DNA of 64,000 nucleotides, from positions 1,426,001 through 1,490,000 of the forward strand of contig OX442323.1 of assembly GCA_949358305.1 (NCBI GenBank), in the 5' to 3' direction. The stretch comes from Strigamia acuminata (taxonomy: Eukaryota > Arthropoda > Chilopoda > Geophilomorpha > Linotaeniidae). Below, piece after piece: positions 38,101-51,766 of the stretch. The notes below the pieces were generated by a model. That model saw nothing but the letters and a program-made list of their open reading frames with translations. It did no database searches and was not told the DNA's origin. The translations under genes and the position numbers were made by a program. How positions within the stretch are numbered: the first letter of the stretch is position 1; every line of letters starts with the position of its first letter.

Positions 38101-41046
38101 CTCTCTCTCTCTGTATCTGTCTCTCTCTCGCTCTATATGGCTACTTGGGGAATTGATCGCATCGGAATTCGCTTTAGGGATTAGGATTTCGAACTGATGA
38201 CTGAATTCGAATAAAATTATAGTTGTCTATAGAAATGGAAGAATTGTAAGTTGATTTTGGGATTCATTCGAGTTGTATTTTCCTGATGATTTTATGAAGG
38301 TTGAGGAATGTGCAATTGCTTACAAATTAAAAATTACATGTTGAAAAAAAAAATCTGTTTTTTTTTTTTTTTCTTCTTTTCTTTCTTTCTTTCTTTCTTT
38401 TTTTTTCTTTCTCCGGTTTGTATAAGAAGGTAGAAGTTCAGATGGGGAAAAAAGTTTTGTTTAAAAAAAAAAAAAAAAAAAAAACAGCTTGTGTCCCAGA
38501 ATTTTCCCCCTGAACTAATAACAGTCCTGGCCTTCGTTCAAATTACTAGTGAGGAATCCTTCATACTGTCTGTAATCAAGTCGTCGGAAGGAGGGAACGA
38601 TTCAAGTTCAAAAAATGAAGGGAATGAATTTCTTGTGGCTCAGCAAGTCTGATGGCTACGAATGTGATTGCGAATTTACACTGAGCGAAACGAACGAAAA
38701 AGAAAAGGCTATTTTCTGCCATCGCACGTGACGAAAATGAACCAAAAATTATAAAAAATAAATACAATCGCATAAACAAACGTTGCGAACAGCTATAATT
38801 TGAAAAATACAAAAACCATTTTTCCTTTCCCTATTTGATTTGTATATTTTATTCCTCTAGATTTTTCGTGCTAAGTATAATTGAAATTTCGTAAATTTCA
38901 AATTGAGTATTTGAAAAATACAAACGGATATTAATAATAAATTGAAAGCGAAGGAAAATCGCGAAAGAATGAAAAAATGGGAAAAATATGGGAATCGATA
39001 GTGAGACTATCTATCGTGAGAGTTGTGCCTACCTCTACTCGTAGGTGATAATCCATGGAGTGCAGGTGATGCGCGTGATCCGTGACCCCCAAGCTGGCGA
39101 CGGGGTCGTTCGGGTCGTTCGGAGCTGTGCCGTCCCGTCCCGTCCCGTGCGCGCGGACCGCGTGCGGTCGACTGGCCAGAGCCGAACCGTTGTCGTGGAC
39201 AAAGTTACGGCGAGCGACTGTGTACGTCATAATCAATGCGTCGCCATCCATTGCAGGCATATAATTTAAGTCCCACATGTGAGGTTGCAAATTGAGACCA
39301 TTATGTTGCTAATCCGTAATTGTGCTCCGGCCAAATTATATAGAAGAAAAATACTGTCTTAATGAAATGTTTCACATCGTCTCTCTCTCTTTCTCTCTCT
39401 CTTCTCTATGATTTCTTTGAATTGTCTTAGAGGCATTCGAAGTTTCAGCCAAAAGGGCTTCGTTCATTTCATTTCGTTTCGTTTCGTTTTGTTTCGTTCC
39501 TTTCGTTTCGTTCTGTGTTTACATTTTGGAGAATGAGAATCGGAGGAGGATGTACTTACATGACGTGATAATATCCGCAATTGGAAACAAAAATTAATCG
39601 GTTCAACTATTATGGCTATAGGGGGGAGCTGTGAAAATACTAAATACTAAATTGATGCTCAACATTATTATTATTACTTTTTCCTTTCATTTCCTTTCCT
39701 TTCCTTTCTTTTCTTTTCTTTTTTCTTCTCTGTCTGCATAGACTATATGTGATGCTGGCATTTTGCAATGCCTCGTGTTTGTATATATGGACTCCACGAC
39801 CGATGTTTTGTCGATTAGACTTTTTATTTTGTCCGCAAATTTGAAACACTTGTGTTTCTATTGTGGAGTCCCCGTACTCCCCGAGCTCGACCATTGCGGT
39901 TCCTGTATGTATGATGCATTTGATCAATAGTAGTCCTATATCATTGCTATTTGCTACGCTATAGCATACTATTCGTATTGCATTTTCCATTAAGTTTTCT
40001 AATTTAGAATTCTAATATAGAAATGGATGAGAAAAGTTAAAGAAGAAAAAAAAGAAAAAGACGATTTAGTCTTATAAGTATGTCAAACAAAATACAATTA
40101 GAAATGTATTCGTGAAAAGAAAATGTGTAAATGAAATTTTTTTTTTCTTTTTTCTTTTTTCTATTTTTAATTTCTTATTTCTAATTCGAAGAGCTTGGTT
40201 GGCGTTGTACGTGCTAAATCAATTTTCAAGGAGTTTAGATAAATGCACAATCCACCAACCCAAGCACATCGAGTATGGAAGCATTCTCATTGTCAGATAG
40301 GTTATCTGTTTTTCCCACTGGAAAGAATCTAATTGGATTTTGCCCCCCACTTGGTCTTAAATCTTTGTTTATGTTGTTACAGCTCTCTCGTGATTGGTCG
40401 GGCAAAAAAATGCTCAACATTTCACGTTGATGGAAATTGTTGAGATTATTTTTGTGGAGAGAGAGAGATAGAGAGAGAGAGAAAGAAACGTGGAATGCAT
40501 AAACGGGGAATGTGTATTTTCACGTAATTATCCGCTCTTCATGCGAGAATAAAACGATTTATGGCTTGCAAATCTTGCCAATTTCAACCTTGCATGTTTC
40601 CACTTTAAAAGTGCAACTTGAATGCAAATTGTGCAGAAGGTTGGTTTTCCGAAAAAAATAAATGTAAAAAGTGTAGAGATAGATTTTTGCCCAACTTTTT
40701 TGCTTAATGTACTCGTATATGCAACGTGACATTTGAGATTTCATAGTCATAGTCAGAGCCGAGAGCTTCAGAGCTTCAGAGCTCAAAGGAAATATAATTG
40801 CCTCTTGAAGCAGCAACTCAACATCTCAAATTCTATGTTGAAGCAAGCGTCTCGTGGATCAATAGTAATAATTGCTTATTTTCTCTTCCAAATTATTATC
40901 ATTAGTGTAACTAGCGGCCGTCGCCATTTCTCCGCCAGCACACGAGGCCAGCCAGCCAGCCAGCAGTGAGTTAGTTGTTCAGTTGCCATTTTGCAACTCA
41001 ACATGAAACACATGTTCGCGTGGCGTGCATTCCCTCCATCATTTCC
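27501..41046. other. Long non-coding stretch
   Basis: No gene is supported over about 13.5 kb. It is AT-rich with GC-richer islands near 33880-34420, 36120-36250, 37370-37640 and 39060-39200. Tandem repeats include GGAAC-type pentamers at 30588-30640, (AAAT)n at 32137-32175, (CAATT)n near 35000, (GA)n at 37437-37463, CATGAGC heptamers at 37705-37738, GAGGC pentamers at 37750-37775, (TC)n near 38098 and (TTTCG)n at 39462-39500. Open frames here are short or low complexity. Confidence 0.6.
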
Positions 41047-41136
41047 TTCGGCTTCGGCTTCGGCTTCGGCTTCGGCTTCGGCTTCGGCTTCGGCTTCGGC
41101 TTCGGCTTCGGCTTCGGCTTCGGCTTCGGCTTCGGC
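41047..41136 (+). repeat. Perfect hexamer array, 15 copies of TTCGGC
   Basis: Ninety bases consist of fifteen exact TTCGGC units. Both overlapping open frames across it (Phe-Gly and Ser-Ala dipeptide runs) are products of the repeat; neither has a domain. The absence of mismatches suggests recent expansion. Confidence 0.98.
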
Positions 41137-44100
41137 GCGGCCAAAAATATCGAATCTTCTGGATTTTGAGACAACAAAAATAAGAGCGGAATTATTTACA
41201 TTTTGCCAATTTAGCAGGTAACCTTTTAATCTATCTTTCTTTTCAATTTTTCAACTTTTCAACTTTTTGTTTTTTACGAGGTGGGAGTCTGTGAAGATGT
41301 TTAGGTGGACCCCCGAAGGCATTGGGATGTCGAGCGATGGGCGCGCACGCGACAGCCGGGCGGCTCGATGGCGCCAGTAATTAGACGTCGAACGTGGCCG
41401 CGGCCCCGGGTGCAGTTGCAGTGTCTGTCAGTCAGCGAAAGAGGAGAAAAGGCGGCAAAATGTGATGGTGCGGTGTAGAATAAATGGGGGGAAGGGAAGG
41501 GAAGGGAATGTTGTGTACAGTGTATCCGTGATACCGCCCTGGTTACCGTGGTGACGTGATGAGACGTAGGTGGAATGGAAGGAATGGTCTGATCGAGATA
41601 ACGAAATGAGATCAAAACATGACCTGATTTCTTCCAAAGGATATGAACATTTTTTTTTTCTGTTTTTCATTTTAAAAAAAAATTAATTTTTTTTTGGTGG
41701 TTACATGAACAAGGAATGGAATGTTGTTATTTGGTTAAGAGTTAGGAGGTTTTATTTGGGTTTAGGTTTAATTTAAGCTTACCTTAGGCCTACATCAGGT
41801 TTTGAAATTTCTTTTTCTTTCTTTAGGTTTAAATGTTTCATTTGTTTTAAAAAAAATTGGTTTTGATAATTGATGGTTTGATTGAAATGTCTTTGTTTCT
41901 CTAAGGAAAAAGTGGTCTTGCTAAATTAAGGCCTAATTTGGACTTATCTATCTTTATTAAAATGTTTTTTTAGAAATTTAATTTTTCATTTTTGTTCTTT
42001 AAACTTGCGGTTTTCAAAACGGTATCTATCTTTTTCGAACTGCTTATTGCAAAGTTTATTTTCGGTCTGAAAACGGATTTGATAAAATGGAAACGAATTT
42101 AAATGCTGGAATAGCTTGAATTTAGAAAATGCATTTTTTTTGCAACTCATTTGATTTACAAAAGAAATGTCGGAATTTTTGTTGGCCACAGAATTAAAGG
42201 CGGCATCTTTTTGCGTTGCAATCTATGAAAACGATCAAAACGGAAAGAGCGACGCGACTTATCTAACAATAGCGCTTGGAAACTCGGAAGATGCCACTTT
42301 GGCCGGTCTAACCCCGCCTCAACACAAACAACAACCAATGACTGATAAAAAGGGCGGAAACATGCGAACCAACTAAACCCGGTGCTTAATTTTTTATTTT
42401 TCATTTTTTATTTCTTTCTTCTTTTAAATTATCGTATTAAATCGTAGATATATATATATATATACATATATGGAGACACGAAAAACACAATTCATAAAAA
42501 TGATAAAAAGTTTTGTTTCAGTGACATAATATTGCGTTTTCCCATATTCCCATATTCCCATTCTCCTCTTAATTGCTCCAAATTTCTCAAGTTTTTTGTG
42601 TAATTAAAAGTGATGGGTTGTGCATGGTAAATTGATTCTGCAGATCTTTTAATCTTTTTCTTTGTCTGGATTTTAATTTAATTTATGAGACGGTTTTTTT
42701 TTTAAAATTGGATTTTCAAGATTAAAAGCTTAAGCTGCTTATTTGTAAATTGTAATGCGCTACTGTTGTATTGTGGGTAATGTGCGTGATAAAGATAACC
42801 ATTGTTTAAGAAGTGCCGGTGCATTAAATATGATGGCTTCTCTGAAACTAGCAAAAACAATGATTTCTCGAGTGTTTTCTCCAAACATAAAAACAACAAA
42901 AATATGTATAAAGTATTTTCATTTTCAGAACATTTAAAAACCAATTTGTTTGTGTTGAAAAAAGCAAAGTGCAAACAAAGCGTGTCAATTTTTGCTGAAA
43001 TAATATACCTATCTACGTTTAGTAAACTAGAGTTCCACAAAATTGCACTCATTATTTACTTGTCCATATCTGATTCGGTGTCCACTGTCCATTGTATGCG
43101 GAGACAACAAAATTGTTGACCGGTGATAATTCATCACTTAAATAGCTATAAACACAGTAGTATAATGTTTTGCCAATAAAGAGCAAACGGGCAGCGAAAA
43201 ACATTAAAACCTTGTTACACGATTGAGACCAATCGAAATGATTAATACAAGCACGGTGATATTACTGTTGTCATTTTTTGTCAAATTCAAAGCAATAAAC
43301 AAAGTGGATAGTCAGTTATGCAAACTGCTCATTACTTTTATTGACCGAGATTTCAAGATTTTTTATTAAACATTTTTACAACTCTTTTTATTGCATCCAG
43401 TCTTAAAGCACATTTCTTAAATGGCTCGTTTTAAGGATCCTTCTTATATTTGTTTTTCTTTCCATTTTTTTCACATTCACCAGTTGAATGGAATAAGTAA
43501 AGTTAGTTAGTGTTTTTGAGAAATTTGTTCAAATGAAGTGTGTTTCAATTTCAAGGCCGCGACATTGTTGCATCATTGGCATAATATTTCTATTTTCGGC
43601 TACAGAGTACCGGTACTGTATAGTACAAGTATACCATTTGTTAGGTGCATATCCATTTTCAAATAAATACTTCATGTAATTATAAAAAAAAAAAAGTAAA
43701 TCAGATTTACTGTGCTGGCCAATGGAGGGCCGTGCACATTTGAATTTGATTTCGAATTTTGTACACAAAACGAGAATTAGCACTACCTGTAAACGTGGGT
43801 TGGCGCTCTTGAATGTAACTCGTGCTACAGGACACTTGCAGCCCTAGTATTAACACGAGATTCTCGTGTCCAAAATTTGGCTGGAAATAGGATGAAATTG
43901 GTGGCAAAACCCTCCAGAGACCGGGCTATTCTATTCTATTCTATTCTATTCTATTCTTTCGGCGTTAAGAGGGTCAAAGCTTGATTTGAATGACACGAGA
44001 TTGATTCTCATGTTAAATCTCGTGGCAAGAAGGAACACGATCGTGTAGCACGTTTTTGAATGCACCTACTGTAAAAATCTAATTTTTTGAACGACAAATG

Positions 44101-47100
44101 CAACAAGCACCTTTGTTTAATTTTTAACATTTTGCTTGAACATTTGACTGTTTATTGATTAACCTTGAACTTGAATTCTTAAACTGTGGATCGTAGGATT
44201 TGTAGGACTTGTAAAATTAGGCTTCAAAAAGAAATCAACTAGAGCAATCAATATTACAGTACTTGCAATAAATAAGATCTAGCCACTCATTTGAGAAGTT
44301 ATTTGTTAATCATGATGAACCATCATGTGGCCACTACGCCTTTTCTCGAACATTTAAAGCAACTTTTTCTAATTAACTATTTTTTAGTTCTAAATTATAA
44401 CTATCTCTAATATTTCATAATATATACAATAAATGCTGGCATCATATTTCTCCTCGAAATTTTACTCTTTTAAAATCTACAACGTTATAAAAAATTGATT
44501 TGTAAGCAAAAATCACATTCTAAACCAAAATCAAATTTACATTTTATTTCTTTAAATTTTAAACTTATGTATTATTCATCTGACAATGGCTATGGAACTT
44601 TGTACCTAAAAAGTGTTTCATTTCCAAGATAGAAATTTGATTACAATTACTACCGTACATTTAATTGGTCACAGTTTTCCCGTAAAGTGAAAATAAATAA
44701 CAAAACTAGTAAATTTTACTTTTCTAGAAAGTGATAATGTTAAGACGATCGGTTTTCACAGAAAACATGTTAACTCGAAAAACAAAATTCCATTTGCACG
44801 AGTTAGATTTTTGGTGTTTTGAGCAATTGCCATTTCATTTGCTAATTACATAAGACGTGATGGTTAACTGAAAATTAAAGCCATGTGTACATATGGTTTT
44901 CTTAAAAAATAAACCGCTATTTTTCACTAACCGCTACGGTATCTTAAAAACTAACCTAAATGTAAAATTTTCAGTGTTAAAAAATATAAATGAATAAGTT
45001 TGTACGGACACATTTTCCAGACTAGTAGAAAATTGAATTTTATTTGTCTGGAAAATTGTGTGAATACGTGGAATTAGTTTTCTGGAAAACACAACATCAC
45101 ATCTTATGTCTACGTGAAATTTGAAATCACTCATTTTCAATTATTAGAAAAAAGAAGCATTAAAATTCGTTATCAAATTCGTATACACAGGTATTTACAT
45201 TGCTGATTGCAATGCCGTAAAACTTCCAACACCCATCTCAATCTCATGCAAACGGAATTTGATTTTTTTGAATTTGTTTAAAATAGTATATCGTTTCATT
45301 TCCAGAAAAGGAAAATGTATGTTGATGTTATTTCCAGTTATTTCGTGTTAGAATTAAATTACAGTTATGTTTAAATTTATTGGTTGCATGAATGTAAAAA
45401 AAGTGGAGAACTTGCTGTAAGCAAACGTACCGTATTCATTTCCAAAACCAAAACACAACAGAAAATTCGGCTTTTCACTTTTCTGGAAAACTTAACTGTA
45501 CAAGTCACAACCTTGAAATACTTTTCTTTGAATTTCCCATTCTCCGATTCGATGATTTAATTCAAATTGGACACATTTCTGTGAGCAAAAACAATGGTGC
45601 AACTTATTTGGATCACTGCACCGTTTTATTTCTCTTACAGATCCACACATTTTGAGAAGAAGGCATTTTAAGATCTCAGCACCACCCTGTGGCAAAAACA
45701 GAAATTAATGCGACAAATCCTTAATAACATACATTATACGATACAGTAAGTGCATTCAAAGTTAAAATGGATGAGTAAGACGATGAATGTTGATAAATGG
45801 CTTTTCGGTATGCTTGATTTAGTCAATCTTCTTGACAAGTCATTTTATCACATCACCTTGTTGCAAAATTAGACGTAGGATATTGTGCGATGCTATCACA
45901 ATTTTAATATTTCAACTTAAATTGCAAATCCAACATGTAGGACTCGTGCTGAACGTTACATTTTCACTTTGTTGCGTAAAAAATTCACTTGCTGCGTTCC
46001 AATATCGTGAAATTCATTCCCTTCCCCCCTTACAAATAGGGTAGGTAGTATCTTATCGCCGCAAAGCTCCAACTATAATTGCTGATTACAGAAAACATTC
46101 TTGGCAAATTCTTTCGCAGCAGTGTGGATTGTCTCGCAACAACTTCTTCACCCCTTTAATTCCCGAGGGAATTTATTGACTCAAACTGGTTTTTGCTGCA
46201 AATTTTTTAAACTTATTTACCAGCAAATTTAATACTGATAGAGGGCGTCTTAATGTCTTTAATCCCGACCCGAACGACGTAATCTGATTATCATCGCGGG
46301 AGTGTGCTCAAACGAAATACGCGCGCCGAAAATTTGATTTCGTTTTTGCGCCTTACTTGACTGCTTCACTCTTTTCCAGGCTCCCAGCCAGCGCTGCATT
46401 AATGCACTAATGATGTTCGCAGCTGAATTGTGCAATTTTGGGAGTTTGGGAGTTTGGTAGTTTGGTAACTCCCTAAATTGAACAGAGATTCTGTATATTG
46501 CACTAACAAGTAAATGTGATTGTTCTTGTTTAGACATGCGCCTCGGCCGATAAAGTTTTCGCTGGAGAGCAATTCATTATTGCGATGTAATTTTCTTTAT
46601 GCATCGCATTTGCAGGGTGAATTTGTTTTCTTTAGGCAAGGTAGAGAATCCAAACGAGATGTCAAGAAAAGCATTGCCGTCTCCGTCTGTGGGGAAACTG
46701 GAACGACACATGATCACGTCATTGCAACGTGCTATTTATTTCCGTACGTCATCCCAGTAACTAAAACGGCCTATCTAACGGCTGCATTTTATCATACGAC
46801 AGACAAGCAGTACTCACTGTCACTTCAGGCATTTACCCATTTCTCCCCATAACGTTTTGTTCAAATAATATAATGACACAAAGTGAAATTATTCTCTCTA
46901 GACCTAGCATACAAGTAGACGGGTCTAGGAAATAAGGTATGTTTAGTTTGTTGATTAAGCAGAAACCTGAAAGAACCCTTCATTAACTTTATTCCCTAAC
47001 TTTATTCTGTGACTTTGTCAGGGAATAGAAATAAGGAAGAAGTTTGTAATGATTTCTGTCTAATCAACAAATTAAACACACATCATTGAATATTATATTA

Positions 47101-49006
47101 CCATGTCTTTAACCCTGTCTTTAACCCCCCCTTGTCGGCTTCGGCTGTTGGAGGCGACCGTGCAAGCGGCATAATAAACCACTACTAGACCTATGTACAG
47201 CCGTGGACAAAAAAAACTCCCCTTCCCTACTGTAAAATCACTGTAACCAAGGTTAAGAGAATTTTTTTTTCGTCCATGGGTGTTCATAGATATACCGTGA
47301 GCAAAATTTTCAACTCAGCAGGTGCAATTGTAATGATTTCAATTTTTGTTAACCCCTTGAAATTTTTTTTTCACACCACAGTCTCCTTACTTCCAAATAA
47401 TTGTCAATACTTTAGCTCTTTTCAAAGACGGTCAAAAGTAGAGGGTGTTCAACTAAACGAAAAATCTCGGAGATTTGCATGAAAAAAAAAATTGCTTCTT
47501 TTTGCTATTGGCTGTGTCTAATCTTTGAGGCATCAAATCAACATGTTTTTGAACAACACGTGGAAGGATTGTCCCTGCAGCGCATCTATGAGTACGAGTC
47601 TTCGTGCAGATATGCATCAGTTATTTTATTTGTGGTTTGTGGTTTGAAGTTTGGTTCTAAATTTTTGACTAGCCATCATTCCAAAATTGAACTTTCACCA
47701 CATTTTGCACGAGGATATAGAAACTGTGCTTATGAAGCTGCTCAAACATTCCTGTAAAATGTTTACAACAATTTTAGCTCATATAGATATAAAATTGCCA
47801 TTCGTCATGATTGCTCTGCCCAGATACCAATTTTGCTCAATCATATTCCGACCCACTTACGAGTAGTTGTAAAGAAAAAAGTGACGATTTGGTCAAGTTT
47901 CAGTTTGACCCGTCTAGAGGGAGGCAATTATGATCTCGGAAGTCAGAACCATTCGTCCGTGACTAGTCCAGTCCAGAGTAAGTTTCTAGCATCACGATAC
48001 TGGACATTTGAAAGGCTTTGTTTCTAGAGTTTTCTACAAGTGTGTCCAGTGCTCGATTTGCCGTGTCTATACTCTGCTGCTAAATCAAAACTGCGTGTTC
48101 CGCACAAGATTCCTGTAAATACCTCGTTGTTTGTAAGTATTAGAACTAACTTACTAAAGCAAAGAAAATTCATAAAATATTATCATTCAAATCACTGAAA
48201 AATAATAATGCGTAATTTAAAGTTGAACAACATTTAACTGTCTAGTCATTTGGCAACACGACAGCGTAAAAGTTGTTTCGGACTGTGACTACTAACTTAA
48301 TTCTTTTTTCCTCAAATGCATTGAGAAAATACAATTCCAAATTTCAGCATTCAATTCGCATTTTACGAGTGAGTGTCATGCACACGCTCACTTAGTGCAC
48401 ATTGCTGATTGCAATCCACTGAACAAAGAAAATTGTCTTCCCAGGACAAACAGCAATTAAGTTTTCCACTTGCTTTTCTACAAATTAATCACACTCTTGA
48501 TAATCTTATGTCTGGACAAATACAGCGGTTCCGTCCGGGTCCGGATCTGGATCTGGATCAAACAAAGCTTACAGTACCGTATTTACGCGACAACTCATCG
48601 GGCTAATTTGAATTAAGGACCGCACCAGTCATCTCCAAGTAACTCGTCTCAGTCAGCTTTTATTCAACACCCATTCCTAACAGTTTAACAAACATAACTT
48701 GAATCAAAAATAAAAACAAAATTAAAGTAAGAATTTCTCATTCTTAAATTCTAATAATTAAACAATATTTACAACTGTACTATTCCATAAAAATTGAATG
48801 GGAATGGGAATGGGAAAGGGAAAGGGAAAGGAATGATGAGAGAAAAACGAGTAGAGAAATGGGAAACGATACAACTAGAAGAATTCTGGACTAAATTTGT
48901 CCACAAACAATGTAAACAAATTAAAACTAAAATTATTTCAAAGAGGAATTAACTAACAAGTAAGCTGAATGACCAAAACACTGGCACTGATCTTAACCAC
49001 TATTTC
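41137..49006. other. Non-coding stretch before the PGM2 relic
   Basis: No gene is recognised. It contains (TA)n at 42449-42465, (ATTCT)n at 43927-43957, ends related to the TAGGTGCATTC repeat at about 44059-44072 and 45750-45762, and a small imperfect inverted repeat at 47198-47285 (CCGTGGACAAAAAAAACTC and partner). Open frames such as 42167-42376, 46520-46852 and 47479-47757 show no domain. Confidence 0.55.
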
Positions 49007-49911
49007 CTACCCGGTAGATAGTTTGTACTCGTATTTGTATCGTATCAATCCTAAGCTCGTGGTACCAATTTTTTTCAGCAGGATGACCATTTCCGACAGT
49101 TCTTGCTCTAGAATGATGCAGTTACTGCAAACAAATGGAAATAATTTCACTATTTTTCATCGATAACACGATTCAAAATTCAAAATTACTTTTGAGAGAA
49201 AGAGAGAGATATTCGGTTTCGCACAAAATTCTGCATAGCGTTTACCTATTGGCTCGGTACCACTGGTCCTCAAAGTAGCTAGACAGTGATCATGATCAGA
49301 AGACTCGATTTACACGTTGGAAGTGTCTGAAAATTAAAAACTCAAATCAAATCATCGGCTAAATCAATTTCCAAAAGGTTTAGCAACGTACAGCTTGCTA
49401 TCGTAACCGGTGGTCAATTCTCGCCCATTCTCGATTCTCCACGAGCTACATACTTCCGGATCCGGATACTAACAAAACAACAACAAATCGTCATTATCAC
49501 ATTTCATAGTACAGCTCCATTAAAATTCCTTAACCTTGCGAACATTTTGGACATTGTCAGTGGGTCACAACACAAATAACAAGTACTCCGTATTTTTTGC
49601 ATAAAGGTTATCCATATCTATTATACATATAAATATTAAATAATAATTCAAAATTCATAATAAATTCATAATTGCATTTGTTTCTCTCCCTTTTCTTACT
49701 TTTGATATATTTTGTGCAACTGCAGAAATAAAGTCAAACCCTGCAATTCCAAATGTGACGTTATTTCGGCTATCTTTGCCCACAGTGTAGGGAGAGACCC
49801 ATACATAAATAAATCCTACAAATTCAAATACAAATTTCAAATTATTTCCAATTGGTATTTATTTATTTATTTATTTATTCATTTATTTATTTACTTATAT
49901 ATTTATCTTAC

Positions 49912-50005
49912 CAATTGCTTCCTCAAAAGCAAATAAGACCGTTTTCCCTTTGCCTCTTAACTCGTGTCCTTTATTCCCCATCCATTTGAACGCAGTCAAC
50001 GTTTC
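49912..50005 (-). pseudogene. Intact exon of the PGM2 relic (FKWMGN and FAFEEAIG blocks)
   Basis: The exon is bounded by acceptor TTTTTGACAG and donor GTAAGA. It reads ETLTAFKWMGNKGHELRG then KTVLFAFEEAIG, a PGM2 hallmark (sugar-binding FEE loop). It ends in phase 1, matching a 41 bp exon at 49700-49740 that lacks the usual LDKDG block. Confidence 0.87.
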
Positions 50006-50068
50006 CTGTCAAAAATAATAACAATAAATCTCCCAATGGGCCAAACAAAACTTTGATTCCAATCTTAC

Positions 50069-50149
50069 AACAAAATTGAATCCTTCAACTTCGACGATTG
50101 CGCGCATTATTTTGAACGAAACCGTACTCGCGATCATGTACGTCTTTCG
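50069..50149 (-). pseudogene. Intact exon of the PGM2 relic (TYMIASTVS block)
   Basis: The exon is bounded by acceptor GATGTAG and donor GTAAGA and has 27 codons in frame, ending EGFNFV. It joins in phase 0 to the next exon (ETLTAFKWMGN). Conservation of the TVSSK-type block is near complete, which contrasts with the broken exons around it. Confidence 0.85.
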
Positions 50150-51766
50150 CTACATCATTAAAATAAAAATAAATTATTTTATAGATAGTGATAAAACATC
50201 AAACCACCATCTGCAATTTGAGTTTCTCTGTCTCCAGCAAAAGCAAAGCCATCAGCCGAATTCATTCCCGGTCTAAATCTTCCATTCAATATTTCTAAAC
50301 AATCGATAAAAAAGAATTAATTAATCAATCAATCAATCAATGCATGAAAAAAGAAATAAAAAATTCACCCGACTTGTTTTCCGCTATCAATCAATAATTA
50401 CTAACTCCTTCGAATTTGCGCTTTATTTTATTTTTTCGAAATTTTCAAACTCGATCGTACCAATCCGCTGTGTCCTTCCTCTGGATTTGGAAATTTGACC
50501 GTGGAGAATTCGAGATCAGCCAGCATTTGCTCCGAAACGGGCACGAATGGAGCAAAATGCTTTACCCATGAATTCGTATGCGTGCATTTTGTTCGGCATC
50601 TCTTGTTGCATTTGCTAAATAAAATAGAAAATTTTTGTTTCCATCAACTTGACAACAAATACTGAATCCCACAAAATTATTTTTTGATCGAAAAACATTC
50701 AATCGCAATTCAAACAAATTCCGTGAAAATCTGCTTATAATGATTACAAAATTGGCAGTAAAAAATTGAGATTTTATAACTTGTTCAAAACATTTTCAAT
50801 TTTTATAACGACTCGTTACCGCTATCAATTGTCATCATTTGTTCATTAACCCCGTCAAAGACGTGATAAACTAACTTATCGATGATCGTATCCGACCGTC
50901 ATAATCTTGTCATAATTCTTCACGACTTTTGTCCACAAATCCCTCGTCCCAAGCTTGCGGCCAGGACACCAAATTGCGCCAAATACTATCTCGAATTCCC
51001 TTAATGGAAATTTGCTCAATAATCTGAACAAAAAAAAAGAAAAATAAATTCAAACTTTTTTCTCATTTTTCGTTGATCAATGTACAAACTTGAGCTCCAT
51101 TGTTCCAGTAATACTTGCAGCCATTTTCTTCGGGTTGTGAGTGACGAGATGCTGTTACGATGACGCCACAAACACCAAACGGAATGAACAAATATCGTAG
51201 GAACCATTTTCGAGAATAAATAAATAGGTCGGAATTTCTTACGACAATCTCTGACAATCGTGCAAACTTCAAACACAAGAGTAGCGAGTGTTTCAAGTTG
51301 TCACTTTAATTTTAATATCAATTATATCAACAACTGTGGTAACCAGTTGGCACATGTAGCGATCAATTATTTGGCCAATCCTTGCGAGATTGTTCATTCG
51401 TTCTTCATCCCTCTCAATTGGTTACAATGTTTTCAATTGCATTACGATTTGGCCCGAAGGTTGCGTGTGATTACAACTTGTTTACTAGAGTTATTTTTAG
51501 GAAACCTGGAGTGCCAAATTTGAGGCGACGCAGCAACAATTCTCCCAATTCGTAATTCCTCACGGTTTTCGTCCAACTTAATATTGATTGCGTCGTGCGT
51601 TACGTCATTCTTTAATACGAATAATAAATTCGGTTCAAACACAAATTTTACGCGTAGAATACTAAAAATGGTGATTGGTTTGACACCAACTCACTTTATC
51701 CCACGTTAACCAGTCTTCAATGTTCGTTGCCAGGTCGGCCAATCAATCATTCGTTTTAATCGCCAT

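Larger units (their letters stand above)
49007..51766 (-). pseudogene. PGM2: Phosphoglucomutase-2/phosphopentomutase (PGM2) relic with introns, many disabling changes
   Basis: Reading the minus strand, PGM2 blocks occur in order: EDWLTWDK (51695-51730), EELR and LKFGTPGF, RMNNL (about 51395), IYLFSKMVPT then GVIVTAS and NGCKYYWNNGAQ (51080-51220), SWPQAWDEGFVDKS (about 50950), EFSTVKFPNPEEG (about 50480-50520), YMIASTVSFKI (50100-50140), ETLTAFKWMGNKG (49970-50005), KTVLFAFEEAIG, MFARLRNFNG (about 49520), RELTTGYDS, TLPTCKSS, LATLRTSGTEP and a weak C-terminal helix. The living enzyme is cytosolic and moves phosphate between C1 and C5/C6 of pentoses and hexoses. Damage: TGA at codon 8, stop after KSREEL, frameshifts at the catalytic serine loop and before LATLRTSG, and no intact DPDADR metal motif. 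Splice sites survive, so it is not a retrocopy. Confidence 0.87.

Noticed and set aside
41047-41136. CRISPR-like array
   Set aside because: This is a eukaryotic window and the repeat is a spacer-free hexamer tandem array.
40975-41221. Phe-Gly and Ser-Ala dipeptide-repeat proteins
   Set aside because: Both are translations of the TTCGGC array in two frames; neither extends into conserved sequence.
42167-42376. 69-codon plus-strand frame
   Set aside because: No domain and no neighbouring exons found in either direction.
46520-46852. 110-codon plus-strand frame
   Set aside because: Not recognised as any family; no promoter, splice or codon evidence.
47198-47285. Small Tc1-like MITE
   Set aside because: Arms match only about 20 of 27 positions and lack TA on both sides.
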